Assembly: GCA_024707075.1 (NCBI GenBank)
Contig: JANQAK010000003.1
Coordinates: 868,001 to 932,000 of the forward strand
Direction of reading: 5' to 3'
Source: Afipia sp.
GTDB taxonomy: Bacteria > Pseudomonadota > Alphaproteobacteria > Rhizobiales > Xanthobacteraceae
Length of the DNA stretch: 64,000 bases
The first letter of the stretch is position 1; every line of letters begins with the position of its first letter. Below are positions 8,003 through 17,500 of this stretch, in pieces. The notes beneath the pieces were generated by a model. That model worked only from the letters and a program-made list of their open reading frames with translations. It made no database searches and had not been told where the DNA came from. Both the position numbers and the translations under genes were made by a program.

Positions 8003-9592
8003 ATGCTGAATACGCCCCGCTCCCGCCGCGGCATGGTGACATCGCCCCATCATCTCGCCTCTGAGGCGGGGTTGCGCGTGCTGCGCGAGGGCGGCAACGC
8101 CATCGAGGCAACATTGGCGATGGCGGCCAGCCTGCCGGTGGTCTATCCGCACATGAATTCGCTCGGCGGCGATGGCTTCTGGCTGATCTCGAAAGACGGC
8201 AAGCCGCCTGTTGCAGTCGATGGCTGTGGTGCTGCGGCCAGCGCGGCGTCGGTCGAATTCTACAAGAGCAAGGGCCTGTCCGCGATTCCGTCGCGCGGTC
8301 CGCTGGCCGCCAACACCGTGGCGGGCACGCTGTCCGGCTGGGCCGAAGTGATCGCGATCAACGCCGAGATCGGCGGCAAACTGCCGCTGTCGCGCCTCGT
8401 GGAGGACGCGGTGTGGTCCGCCGAGAATGGTTTCGCCGTCACCACCACCCAGCAGGAACTGACCGAGACAAAACTCGCTGAACTGAAAGACTCGCCGGGC
8501 TTCGTCGAGACGTTCCTTTTTGACGGCAAGCTGCCGCAGGAAGGCCAGTTGATGAAGCTGCCGGCGCTGGGCAATACACTCAAGCGGCTCGGCGAGACCG
8601 GCCCGCTCGATTTCTACACAGGTTCACTTGCAAAAGTGATCGCAGCGGACCTCGCGCGCTGCGGCTCGCCGGTGACGCTGCAAGATTTGGCCGCGCACAA
8701 GGCGCAGCGCCGCCAGGCGCTATCGGTCGCGATCAAGGGCGCGACGCTCTATAACTTCCCGCCGCCGACGCAGGGCCTCGCCTCGCTGATGATCCTTGCG
8801 ATCTTCGAGCGCCTCGGCATCAAGGAAGCGGAAAACTTCGAATACCTTCACGGCATTGTTGAAGCCACCAAGCAGGCGTTTCTGGTGCGCGACCGCATCG
8901 TCGGCGATCCGGCCTACATGACCGAGAAGCCGGAACACTACCTGACGCCGAAGACGCTCGATGGGCTCGCCGCCAACATCAATCGCAAGCGCGCACTGCC
9001 GTGGCCGGTGCCGGTCAATCCCGGCGACACCGTGTGGCTCGGCGCCATCGACAAGGATGGCGTCGCCGTCTCCTTCATTCAGAGCATCTATTTCGAGTTC
9101 GGCTCCGGCTGCGTGCTGGAGAACTCCGGCATCGTCTGGCAGAATCGCGGATCGAGTTTCCTGCTTGAAGGTAATGGTCCACGCGCGCTGCGTCCCGGCC
9201 GCAAGCCGTTCCACACCCTCAACCCGGCGATGGCGCTGTTCGACGACGGTCGCCGCATGGTCTACGGCAACATGGGCGGCGAAGGCCAGCCGCAGAGCCA
9301 GTCCGCGGTGTTCTCGCGCTACGCCATGTACGGTCAGGGCTTGCAGGCCGCCGTCACCGCGCCGCGCTGGCTGCTCGGCAAGACATGGGGCGACGCCACG
9401 GTGACGCTCAAGCTGGAAGACCGTTTCGATCCGGGGGTGGTGCAGGCGATGCGCGACGCCGGCCACGACATCGAAATCCTGCCGGCCTTCACGTCCACGA
9501 TGGGCCATGCCGGCGCGGTGGTGCGCCACGCCGACGGCATGTTCGAGGGGGCGACCGACCCGCGCAGCGACGGCGCAGCGATGGGGTTTTAG
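8003..9592 (+). CDS. Gamma-glutamyltransferase family protein
   Basis: 529-aa Ntn-hydrolase of the GGT family. The N-terminal GMVTSPHHLASEAGLRVLREGGNA is the conserved start of the large subunit. Self-processing would expose Thr343 in GDTVWLGAIDKDGVAVS, followed by the small subunit with the GSG-type segment FGSGCVLENSG and the substrate-binding FHTLNPAM. The canonical TTH at the processing site is DTV here, common in GGT-like proteins of unknown substrate. No signal peptide is visible, so it is probably cytoplasmic. The frame extends upstream to 7910 but that part overlaps a palindrome, so ATG 8003 is chosen. Substrate unknown. Confidence 0.88.
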   Translation: MLNTPRSRRGMVTSPHHLASEAGLRVLREGGNAIEATLAMAASLPVVYPHMNSLGGDGFWLISKDGKPPVAVDGCGAAASAASVEFYKSKGLSAIPSRGPLAANTVAGTLSGWAEVIAINAEIGGKLPLSRLVEDAVWSAENGFAVTTTQQELTETKLAELKDSPGFVETFLFDGKLPQEGQLMKLPALGNTLKRLGETGPLDFYTGSLAKVIAADLARCGSPVTLQDLAAHKAQRRQALSVAIKGATLYNFPPPTQGLASLMILAIFERLGIKEAENFEYLHGIVEATKQAFLVRDRIVGDPAYMTEKPEHYLTPKTLDGLAANINRKRALPWPVPVNPGDTVWLGAIDKDGVAVSFIQSIYFEFGSGCVLENSGIVWQNRGSSFLLEGNGPRALRPGRKPFHTLNPAMALFDDGRRMVYGNMGGEGQPQSQSAVFSRYAMYGQGLQAAVTAPRWLLGKTWGDATVTLKLEDRFDPGVVQAMRDAGHDIEILPAFTSTMGHAGAVVRHADGMFEGATDPRSDGAAMGF

Positions 9593-9616
9593 GCAACGTT
9601 GCAGTATCCATTTTTG

Positions 9617-9730
9617 GTCGTCCCGGCGAAGGCCGGGACCCATACTCCCTGTCGATGCGTTTGAAATGGTAGTTTCTGCGCTTTTCTTGAGAAGCCGGTG
9701 GTTATGGGTCCCGGCCTTCGCCGGGACGAC
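9617..9730. repeat. Family A palindromic repeat, copy A2
   Basis: Same architecture and almost the same inner sequence as A1 (AGAAGCCGGTGGTTATGGG core). Lies between the convergent gamma-glutamyltransferase and eda genes. Confidence 0.9.
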
Positions 9731-9773
9731 CCGCTGAAAAGTCGCGGCTCGCACCTCAGGATGACGAACTCTC

Positions 9774-10433
9774 TTACCTTTTCCGCAGCGTCTTCATCGC
9801 GTCGATGCAGCGGCCGGTGATGACCTCCCAGTTCGCGGCCTTGATATCCGACGCCGGGCACAGCCACGAGCCACCGACAGCAACCACATTCGGCTCCGCA
9901 AGCCACGCCGCCACATTGGCGGCGTTGACACCTCCCGTCGGACAAAAGCGCGTGTTCGGAAACGGTCCCGCCAGCGCGCGCAGCATCGGAATGCCGCCAG
10001 CTTGCTCGGCCGGAAAGAATTTCAGCAGATTGAATCCCCTCGCCTGCGCCTGCATCAGTTCAGACGCGGTGGCGACGCCGGGCAGCAGCGGCAAATCGTT
10101 CGCCGCAGCCGCGTCGAGCAGTTCGGGCGTGGCGCCGGGGCTGACCGCGAAGCGCGCGCCGAGATCGCGCGCACGGCGCAGGTCGTCACCATTCAGCACG
10201 GTGCCGATGCCGACGATCGCATCCGGCACCTCGGCGATGATGGCTTTCGCCGCCGCCGTGGCCGCTTCGGTGCGGAACGTCACTTCGAGAACCTTCACGC
10301 CGCCCGCCACCAACGCGCGGGCCAGCGGCACGCCGTCCTCGGCGCGGTCGATGGTCAGTACCGGCACGATGCGCGCCGGAACAAGAATCTCTTCCAGCAC
10401 GGCCTGTTTTGCGGATGCCAACAAAGCCGTCAT
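9774..10433 (-). CDS. eda: 2-keto-3-deoxy-6-phosphogluconate aldolase
   Basis: 219-aa class I aldolase of the KDPG/KHG family, splitting 2-keto-3-deoxy-6-phosphogluconate to pyruvate and glyceraldehyde 3-phosphate. The catalytic Glu sits in LEVTFRTEAA and the Schiff-base Lys in LLKFFPAEQAGG; the phosphate-binding FCPTGGVN follows. Its ATG overlaps the kinase stop (ATGA), so KDG kinase and aldolase are translationally coupled and catalyse consecutive steps. It is the last gene of the leftward sugar-acid operon. Confidence 0.95.
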   Translation of the reverse strand: MTALLASAKQAVLEEILVPARIVPVLTIDRAEDGVPLARALVAGGVKVLEVTFRTEAATAAAKAIIAEVPDAIVGIGTVLNGDDLRRARDLGARFAVSPGATPELLDAAAANDLPLLPGVATASELMQAQARGFNLLKFFPAEQAGGIPMLRALAGPFPNTRFCPTGGVNAANVAAWLAEPNVVAVGGSWLCPASDIKAANWEVITGRCIDAMKTLRKR

Positions 10434-11368
10434 GGCGATTGCTCCATGGCTATGACGGAGGCCAGTCCGTCACGCGGCATTGCGGCCGGTGGAATGATCG
10501 CGCCGCGATGGCCGATCACCGCGCCGGCCAGACGATGCCCGGCGCGGGCGGATTCCGGCGGCGTCATGCCACGCAGCCGCGCCGCGAGATACGCCGCCGA
10601 AAAACTGTCGCCCGCCGCTGTCGTATCGACCACGCGGTCAACCGGCTCCGCCTTCACGGTGGTATCGAGGCCGTCATATCTCACAACGCTGGCGGGCGTC
10701 GCCAGTTTCAGCACCACCTCGCGCGCCCCGATGCGGTCGATCAGTTCGCCCTGCATCCGCGCGCCGAACAGCGGCGTGAGATCGTCCGTCGAGGCCAGCA
10801 CGATGTCGGCGATGTCGAACATCTCGCGATAGACTTGGCGCGCAATGTCCAGCACCGGCCAGCCCTGCGTGCGGAAATTGGTGTCGAACGCCACGCGGGT
10901 CTTGCCCTTGCGCACGCGTTTCAGAGCATCGAGCAAGCGCTGGCGGCCGTCGGCGCTATAAAGCGACAGCGTGATCCCTGACAGATAGATCATGTCGTAG
11001 TCCGACAGCGCCGCAAGCAGCGCATCGGTTTCCGGCAGATCGAGCAGCATCCGCGCGGCCGCGTTGTCGCGCCAGTAGTAGAACGAGCGCTCGCCCTCAT
11101 CATTGGTGCGGATCGCGTAGAGGCCCGGCAGCTTGCCCTTGACCCGCACGACCCGCCCGGTGCCGACGCCCTCGGCTTTCCAGCTATCGATCATCTCGTC
11201 GCTGAACGGATCGTCGCCGAGCGCGGTGATATAGTCCACGCTCACGCCGAGGCGCGCGAGATAGATCGCGGTGTTCAGCGTGTCGCCGCCATAGCTGCGT
11301 ATGAGCTGGCTGCCGGTGCCCTGCGAGAGTTCGATCATGCACTCGCCGATACAGGCGATTGTCGTCAT
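10430..11368 (-). CDS. kdgK: PfkB-family 2-keto-3-deoxygluconate kinase
   Basis: 312-aa ribokinase/PfkB family sugar kinase. IGECMIEL and SYGGDTLNTAIYLARLG form the N-terminal substrate site, RSFYYWRDNAAA is typical of KDG kinases, and DTTAAGDSFSAAYLA carries the catalytic Asp of the PfkB signature. It should phosphorylate 2-keto-3-deoxygluconate (or a close analogue) to feed the overlapping eda. The frame also has an in-frame GTG three codons earlier (11377); ATG 11368 is preferred because family similarity begins right there. It lies 17 bases after the upstream dehydrogenase gene. Confidence 0.92.
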   Translation of the reverse strand: MTTIACIGECMIELSQGTGSQLIRSYGGDTLNTAIYLARLGVSVDYITALGDDPFSDEMIDSWKAEGVGTGRVVRVKGKLPGLYAIRTNDEGERSFYYWRDNAAARMLLDLPETDALLAALSDYDMIYLSGITLSLYSADGRQRLLDALKRVRKGKTRVAFDTNFRTQGWPVLDIARQVYREMFDIADIVLASTDDLTPLFGARMQGELIDRIGAREVVLKLATPASVVRYDGLDTTVKAEPVDRVVDTTAAGDSFSAAYLAARLRGMTPPESARAGHRLAGAVIGHRGAIIPPAAMPRDGLASVIAMEQSP

Positions 11369-11385
11369 CGCAGGCACCGGGGTTG

Positions 11386-12369
11386 TCAGGTTGCGAACTT
11401 TCCGCCGAGTTCATCCTCGATGTGAATGCGGATGATGTCGTCGAAGGTTTTCTCCGCCGTGGTGAAGCCGAGCTTCAGCGCGCGGTCGGTGACGAAGTCG
11501 CGCGGCCATCCGGCGACGATGCCCATGATGGTCGGGTCCGGCGCCCGCTTGATGCGATCCGTGACGCTCTTGCCCGCGACGCGGCCGAGCGCCGCGATCT
11601 GCTCGCCCACCGTGGCCGAAAGACCCGGCATGCTGAGCGCGCGGCGCGGCCCGATGGTGTTGGTGTCCATCGTGCCCGCATGCAGCAGGAAGCCCACGGC
11701 GGAACGCGGCGACGCGTGCCAGTGCCGCACATCTTCGGACACCGGAAGCACCGCTTCCTTGCCGGCCAGCGGCTCGCGGATGATGTTGGAGAAGAATCCC
11801 GACGCGGCCTTGTTCGGTGTACCGGGCCGCACGCAGATGGTCGGCAGGCGGATGCTGACCCCGTCGAACAGGCCCTTGCGGGTGTAGTCCGAAATCAACA
11901 GCTCGCCGATCGCCTTCTGGGTGCCGTAGCTCGTCAGCGGCGCGGACAGGAACTCGTCGCCGATCTTCGCGGGGAACGGCGCGCCGAATACCGCGATGGA
12001 CGAGGTGAACACGATACGCGGCTTGTAGCCGCCGCCGATGGCGCGGACAGCGTCGATCAGGTAGCGGGTGCCGTCGAGATTGATCCGGTAGCCCTTGTCG
12101 AAATCCGCCTCGGCCTCGCCCGACACGATGGCCGCGAGATGGAAGATCACGTCGGGCTTGCCCGCCACCAGCTTGGTCACCGCCGCCTGATCGGCGACGT
12201 CGCAGGTCACCACGTCGGTCGGGATCGGCGTCGCCGGCTTCGTCGGCGCGACCACGTCCTGCAACGTCAGGCGCGTGATGTCGGATTTGCCCAGCCTGCC
12301 GTCGCGCGTCAGCCGCTCGACGAGTTTGCGTCCGACCATGCCGGCCGCACCGAGAATGAGAATGTGCAT
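11386..12369 (-). CDS. denD: D-erythronate dehydrogenase-like NAD-dependent epimerase/dehydratase-family enzyme
   Basis: 327-aa extended short-chain dehydrogenase. It has ILILGAAGMVGRKL (Rossmann GxxGxxG), the catalytic SYGTQK (YxxxK), IVFTSSIAVFG and RLPTICVRPGTPNKAASGFF, the last typical of DenD, which oxidises D-erythronate at C-2. The partner genes of the known erythronate pathway (a four-carbon acid kinase and OtnC-type decarboxylase) are absent, so the substrate here may be another aldonate or uronate. Start ATG 12369 has AAGGATATTCG upstream. Part of the operon with the ABC importer, kdgK and eda. Confidence 0.85.
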   Translation of the reverse strand: MHILILGAAGMVGRKLVERLTRDGRLGKSDITRLTLQDVVAPTKPATPIPTDVVTCDVADQAAVTKLVAGKPDVIFHLAAIVSGEAEADFDKGYRINLDGTRYLIDAVRAIGGGYKPRIVFTSSIAVFGAPFPAKIGDEFLSAPLTSYGTQKAIGELLISDYTRKGLFDGVSIRLPTICVRPGTPNKAASGFFSNIIREPLAGKEAVLPVSEDVRHWHASPRSAVGFLLHAGTMDTNTIGPRRALSMPGLSATVGEQIAALGRVAGKSVTDRIKRAPDPTIMGIVAGWPRDFVTDRALKLGFTTAEKTFDDIIRIHIEDELGGKFAT

Positions 12370-12394
12370 CGAATATCCTTTTTGCTTTTCTTTC

Positions 12395-12515
12395 GTCATT
12401 CCGGGATGGGCCACCGTCGGCCCTTGCCGACGTGTGGCACAGGCCCGGAATCCATACTTTCACTAGAGGTTATGGATTCCGGGTTCGCTCGCAAGAGCGA
12501 GCGCCCCGGAATGAC
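12395..12515. repeat. Family D palindromic repeat, copy D1
   Basis: Outer arms GTCATTCCGGGATGGG and GCGCCCCGGAATGAC with an inner GGCCCGGAATCCAT / ATGGATTCCGGG pair. Sits between the permease and denD within the leftward operon. Confidence 0.9.
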
Positions 12516-12520
12516 GGAAA

Positions 12521-13426
12521 CTATTCCTTCACCGCGCCGGTCATCGCCGAGACGTAGTGCTCGACGAAGAATGCATAGAGAATCACCAGCGGCAGCGAGC
12601 CGACCAGCGCGCCCGCCATCAGCGATCCCCACTTGTAGATATCGCCGTCGACGAACTCGTTGACGATGGCCACCGGCACGGTCTTGTTCTGCGTCGAGGA
12701 CAGAAACGTCAGCGCATAGATGAACTCGTTCCAGCACAACGTGAAGCAGAAGATGAAAGCCGAGATCAGCCCCGGCACCGCCAGCGGCAGCACGATCTTG
12801 GTCAGGATCTGCCAGCGGCTGGCGCCGTCGATCAGCGCGCACTCTTCCAGTTCATACGGGATGGTCTTGAAATATCCCATCAGGAGCCAGGTCGAGAACG
12901 GGATCAGCAGCGTCGGATAGACCAGAATGAGCGACAGCGGCGAGTCGAACAGGCCGTAGGAATGGATCACCGACGCCAGCGGAATGAACAGGATCGACGG
13001 CGGCACCAGATACGCGAGGAAGATCGACGCACTGACGATTTCCGCGCCCTTGAACCGCAGGCGGACGATGGCATAGGCCGCCAGCACGCTGGCGACGATC
13101 GACAGAAACGTCGCCGCCGCCGCCACATACATCGTGTTCCACAGCCAGCGCGGATACTGTGTTTCGAACAGCAGCTTCTCAATGTGCTTGAGCGTCGGCT
13201 TCACAACCCAGAACGGGTTGTAGGTCTCCATGTCGATCAACTGCTCGTCGGGTTTGATCGACGTCAGCGCCATCCAGTAGAACGGGAACAGCAGGATCAC
13301 GACGATAATGAACAGCGGGATGTAGAGCGTGATGATCTTGCTCGGCAGGCTCTCCAGATAGCTCATGCCCTCGCTGTTGTCGCTCGCGGCGACGGTCGCA
13401 GGAGGATGTGCGGCATGGTCGGTCAT
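12521..13426 (-). CDS. Carbohydrate ABC transporter permease (MalG/UgpE type)
   Basis: 301-aa inner-membrane permease. Six hydrophobic segments are visible, the first at about residues 32-52 (IITLYIPLFIIVVILLFPFY). The cytoplasmic EAA loop reads ELEECALIDGASRWQILTKIVLPLAVPGLISA, which docks on the ATPase. The C-terminus (FVEHYVSAMTGAVKE) matches MalG-type permeases. It pairs with the permease at 13511 and the ATPase at 16117. A 20-residue soluble N-terminal tail precedes the first helix. Confidence 0.93.
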   Translation of the reverse strand: MTDHAAHPPATVAASDNSEGMSYLESLPSKIITLYIPLFIIVVILLFPFYWMALTSIKPDEQLIDMETYNPFWVVKPTLKHIEKLLFETQYPRWLWNTMYVAAAATFLSIVASVLAAYAIVRLRFKGAEIVSASIFLAYLVPPSILFIPLASVIHSYGLFDSPLSLILVYPTLLIPFSTWLLMGYFKTIPYELEECALIDGASRWQILTKIVLPLAVPGLISAFIFCFTLCWNEFIYALTFLSSTQNKTVPVAIVNEFVDGDIYKWGSLMAGALVGSLPLVILYAFFVEHYVSAMTGAVKE

Positions 13427-13510
13427 GGTCGGATCCTTGCTGCCACTTGCGGCGCGCGCGCGCGGGACTTGTCCCCTTCGCGCGGGAATAACTGCAACAT
13501 CGCGGCTCTG

Positions 13511-14470
13511 TCAGTCATTGTCCGACCCCTGCTGCCACTTGCGCCGCTGCATGCCGAACCAGGAGATCGTGATCGCGGCCAGCAGGAACGGGATCATCGC
13601 GGTCGCGACCGCCGCGCCCTCGCCGAGCCTGCCGCTCAGGATTCCGCGCTGATAGCTCAGCGTCGCCATCAAGTGCGTCGCGTTCACCGGGCCGCCGCGC
13701 GTCAGCGCCCAGATCAACTGGAAGTCCGTAAACGTGAACAGCACCGAGAACGTCATCACCACGGCGATGATCGGCGTCAGCAGCGGATAGGTGATGAAGC
13801 GGAAACGCTGCCAGTTGCTGGCGCCGTCGAGCGTCGCGGCCTCGTAAAGCGAAGGCGACACGGTCTGCAAGCCCGCCAGCAGCGTGATGGCGACGAACGG
13901 CACGCCGCGCCAGATATTGGCGACGATGACGCTGATGCGCGCCCATGTCGAATCGCCGAGGAAGTTGATGTTCTGCTGGATAAGGCCGAGCTTGATCAGC
14001 GACCACGAGATGATCGAGAACTGCGAGTCGTAGATCCACCAGAACGCAATCGCCGAGAGAACCGTTGGCACGATGAACGGAATCAGCACCGCCGCGCGGA
14101 TCATCGCCTTGAACGGCATGTTGCGGTTGAGCAGCAGCGCGAGATAAAGCCCGAGCGCGAATTTGATGACGCTGGCGACGGTCGTGTAGAGCAGCGTGTT
14201 GAAGACCGACAGCCAGAATACGCCGTCCTCCCAAAGCCACTCGTAGTTCTCCAGTCCGATGAAAACGCCCGGACGTCCGATGCGGACGTCGGTGAAGCTC
14301 ATCCAGACGCCGAGGCCGAGCGGATAGGCCAGGAACAGGATCAGGAACGCGGCCGCCGGCAGCATGAACCAGACCGCGATCCAGTTGTGGTTCGCGCTCA
14401 GCCGCTGCCAGAACGACTGGGAGGAGACGTAACCCTGCGGTTTGGGCATCGACGCCTGTATCGTGCTCAT
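13511..14470 (-). CDS. Carbohydrate ABC transporter permease (MalF/UgpA type)
   Basis: 319-aa inner-membrane permease. The first helix is about residues 31-52 (AVWFMLPAAAFLILFLAYPL). The EAA loop SLYEAATLDGASNWQRFRFITYPLLTPII marks the ATPase contact. Typical MalF-like segments follow, such as FTDFQLIWALTRGGPVNATHLM. The open frame begins upstream at 14563; ATG 14470 is chosen because the hydrophilic family N-terminus (MSTIQASMPKPQ) begins there. Downstream of a strong hairpin that follows the binding-protein gene. Confidence 0.93.
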   Translation of the reverse strand: MSTIQASMPKPQGYVSSQSFWQRLSANHNWIAVWFMLPAAAFLILFLAYPLGLGVWMSFTDVRIGRPGVFIGLENYEWLWEDGVFWLSVFNTLLYTTVASVIKFALGLYLALLLNRNMPFKAMIRAAVLIPFIVPTVLSAIAFWWIYDSQFSIISWSLIKLGLIQQNINFLGDSTWARISVIVANIWRGVPFVAITLLAGLQTVSPSLYEAATLDGASNWQRFRFITYPLLTPIIAVVMTFSVLFTFTDFQLIWALTRGGPVNATHLMATLSYQRGILSGRLGEGAAVATAMIPFLLAAITISWFGMQRRKWQQGSDND

Positions 14471-14581
14471 GAGACAGAACCTTTGGGACCGGACCTTTGG
14501 GACCGAACGTTCAGCGCGCATTCCGCAAACGAGAGACCTGTTTTGCGGCCGGAATACGCACAATGATGAAATCGAGAGGAT

Positions 14582-14615
14582 AAAAGCGCCGGCGCGGAAA
14601 CGGTTCCGCGCCGGC
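14582..14615 (-). terminator. Strong hairpin with U-tract between binding-protein and permease genes
   Basis: A perfect 12-bp stem (GCCGGCGCGGAA with its complement, four-base ACGG loop) at 14588-14615, read on the minus strand, is followed by TTTTA. It lies just after the binding-protein stop and before the permease start, so it probably acts as a partial terminator or mRNA stabiliser that raises binding protein over permease, as seen in other sugar ABC operons. Confidence 0.8.
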
Positions 14616-14626
14616 GGCGTTAGCTG

Positions 14627-15951
14627 TCAGCGGTACAGACGCTTGGCCTGGCGTTCGGCGAAGGCGATCGAGCCCTTCGCGTCTTCGCGGCCGGTGCAGT
14701 AGTTCGCGAACATGTCGACCACGATGAAGTCCGCGATCGCCGCCGCCGCGTTCTCGCCGAGCGTGCCGAGACCGCCGGGCGTCAGGGTGCGCTTGGCGAC
14801 GTCGCGATACACCGTGTTTTTGGATCGGAGGTCCAGACCGGATTGTTGTCATAGCCATTGAGGAACGACGACAGATAACCCGACGCGGACGTCAGCCACG
14901 GATTGTACTGATCGGCCTCCATCATGAACGCGGTCAAAGCCTTGCACGCCTGCGGATACTTCGTGAAGTTGAAGGTCAGCATGGTGAACGGCAGATGCAG
15001 TTCGGTCGGCTTGCCGGCCGGTCCGATCGGCATGTAGGCGTGGTTCATGTCGTCGGCGATGTTCTTCGCCTCGCGCTTGGCGGTGACGTAGACCGAGATG
15101 CCGTTACAGGTGACATGCAACTGGCCGGACACGAAGGCCTTGTTGTTCGACGAGTCGTTCCATGACGCGGTGCCGGGAATGAACTCACCATAGAGCGCCT
15201 TGACGTATTCCAGCGCCTTCATGGTCTCGGGCGAGTTGATGATGACCTTGTCGTTCTTGTCGACAAGATAGCCGCCATGGGTCCACAGCGCCCAGTGCAG
15301 CCAGGTGTTGGCGTCGCCCGAGGCGTGGCCGAGCGCCATGCCGGCCGGGGTGCCGTTCTTGTTGAGGCCCTTGCACAGTTCGAGGAAGCCCGCGGTGTCC
15401 TTCGGGAATTCCTTGAAGCCGGCCTTCTCGCAGGAGCTGATGCGATAGTTCATCAGCGCGCCGGTCGCCGCGACAGGAATCCCGATCCACTTGCCGGCCT
15501 TGTTCTTGCCGTAGGCATTGGCGGATTCCGCCCAGCCGCCGTACTTCTTGCCGAGATAATCCGCGACGTCCGACACGTCGACGCACTTGGTCGGCAAGAG
15601 ATGCGGCAACGAATAGAGGCCCCACACCATGTCGAGGCCCTGCCCGGTGTTGGCCGCGACCGACGCCTTCGGCTGAATGTCGTCGTAGGATTCGTTGGAG
15701 ACGTTGACTTCGACGCCGGTGGCCTTGGTGAAGGCCGCGACGATATCCATGAAAGCCTTGTCTTCGGCTTCCACGAAGCGCTTCCAGCGCAGCAGGTTGA
15801 TCTTGGCGCCCTTCTCCGGCTTCCACTGCGTGGTCTGCGCCCATGCGGTTGCGAAGCCCGTCAACTGATCGACCGTCAGCGTCGCGGCACCTGCGAGCAC
15901 GGAAGCGCCGCCCTTCAGAAGCGCGCGCCGATTTGGTGTGAACTCACTCAT
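14627..15951 (-). CDS. Extracellular sugar-binding protein of the ABC importer, Tat-type leader (one frameshift)
   Basis: Family 1 extracellular solute-binding protein. The leader NRRALLKGGASVLAGAAT has a twin-arginine before a hydrophobic stretch and an AWA-type cleavage region. The mature part includes RWKRFVEAEDKAFMD and YSLPHLLPTKCVDVSD. The frame breaks near the C-terminus at a T5 run (14817-14821, A5 on the coding strand): one A appears missing. Adding it continues VWTSDPKNTVYRD into GENAAAAIADF...AKRLYR and gives 441 aa. Start ATG 15951 is used because the upstream extension falls in a repeat-bearing gap. Periplasmic receptor for the permeases downstream; sugar unknown. Confidence 0.9.
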
Positions 15952-16042
15952 AATCCGACTCTCCCTGTTTTGCCGGCTCTTTGATTGTCTCAACCGGTCA
16001 TTGGCTATGGCTTTGCTGTGAGATGCAGCGTTAGTTTTAATT

Positions 16043-16116
16043 GGGCATGATCCGATCCGAAAACCGGTTCCCACCCACGGGTCGAGCCCGAGGGCAGGCT
16101 TTTTCGGGATCATGCC

Positions 16117-16117
<1 letters not shown>
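16043..16117. repeat. Family G palindromic repeat (GGGCATGATCC type)
   Basis: Begins GGGCATGATCC and ends GGATCATGCCC, with an internal AAAACCGGTT. Repeats of this type are widespread in rhizobial genomes. Its last base is the first base of the ATPase gene's stop triplet, so the repeat abuts the coding region inside the operon. Confidence 0.85.
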
Positions 16118-17184
<1,067 letters not shown>

Positions 17185-17363
17185 ATGGTCTTCCTCCCTG
17201 AGTCCGCAAAAGAGCCCGCTGTAGAAACGATGCGGACTTGCGAACCACCACCCTGGATAGATCGGCATTGTTCGGCGAAGCCGTCGCTGCTCGGTCTTTA
17301 TATTTCGTTGGTCCGAAGTTTATTTCGAAGGGCATTCTCTCCGCTAATCGACTGCTCGCGCCA

Positions 17364-17393
17364 TTAGACTGACGTCTTATGAGAAAATATACA
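17364..17393 (+). promoter_or_regulatory. Candidate promoter for the rightward dehydratase operon
   Basis: TTAGAC and TATACA separated by 18 bases, in an AT-richer patch. A start near 17400 would put the palindrome at 17403-17419 immediately downstream, suiting repression. The match to sigma-70 hexamers is only fair. Confidence 0.35.
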
Positions 17394-17402
17394 GCCTCTT
17401 TC

Positions 17403-17419
17403 CAAACATCGGATGTTTG
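17403..17419. promoter_or_regulatory. Palindromic operator candidate in the divergent region
   Basis: CAAACATC-G-GATGTTTG is a perfect 8-1-8 palindrome, 82 bases before the dehydratase GTG and about 220 before the ATPase start. A degenerate copy with the same spacing lies at 33223-33239. The size and AT-flanked symmetry fit a GntR- or LacI-type repressor, but no such gene is in the window. Confidence 0.65.
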
Positions 17420-17500
17420 ACGTAGAACGTTGCAGATGCGCCGTCAACATGCAACCATCCGAAACGCGAATGCACGAGTGTGCAGTGCGGGAGAAACCGT

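Noticed and set aside
12557-14566. Very long plus-strand ORF (over 650 codons) opposite the sugar permeases
   Set aside because: It is an antisense shadow: low-complexity, rich in Arg/Gln/Asp/His, no domain, and fully opposite two clear permease genes. Similar shadows at 29148-30998, 35138-36673 and 3563-4882 were dropped for the same reason.
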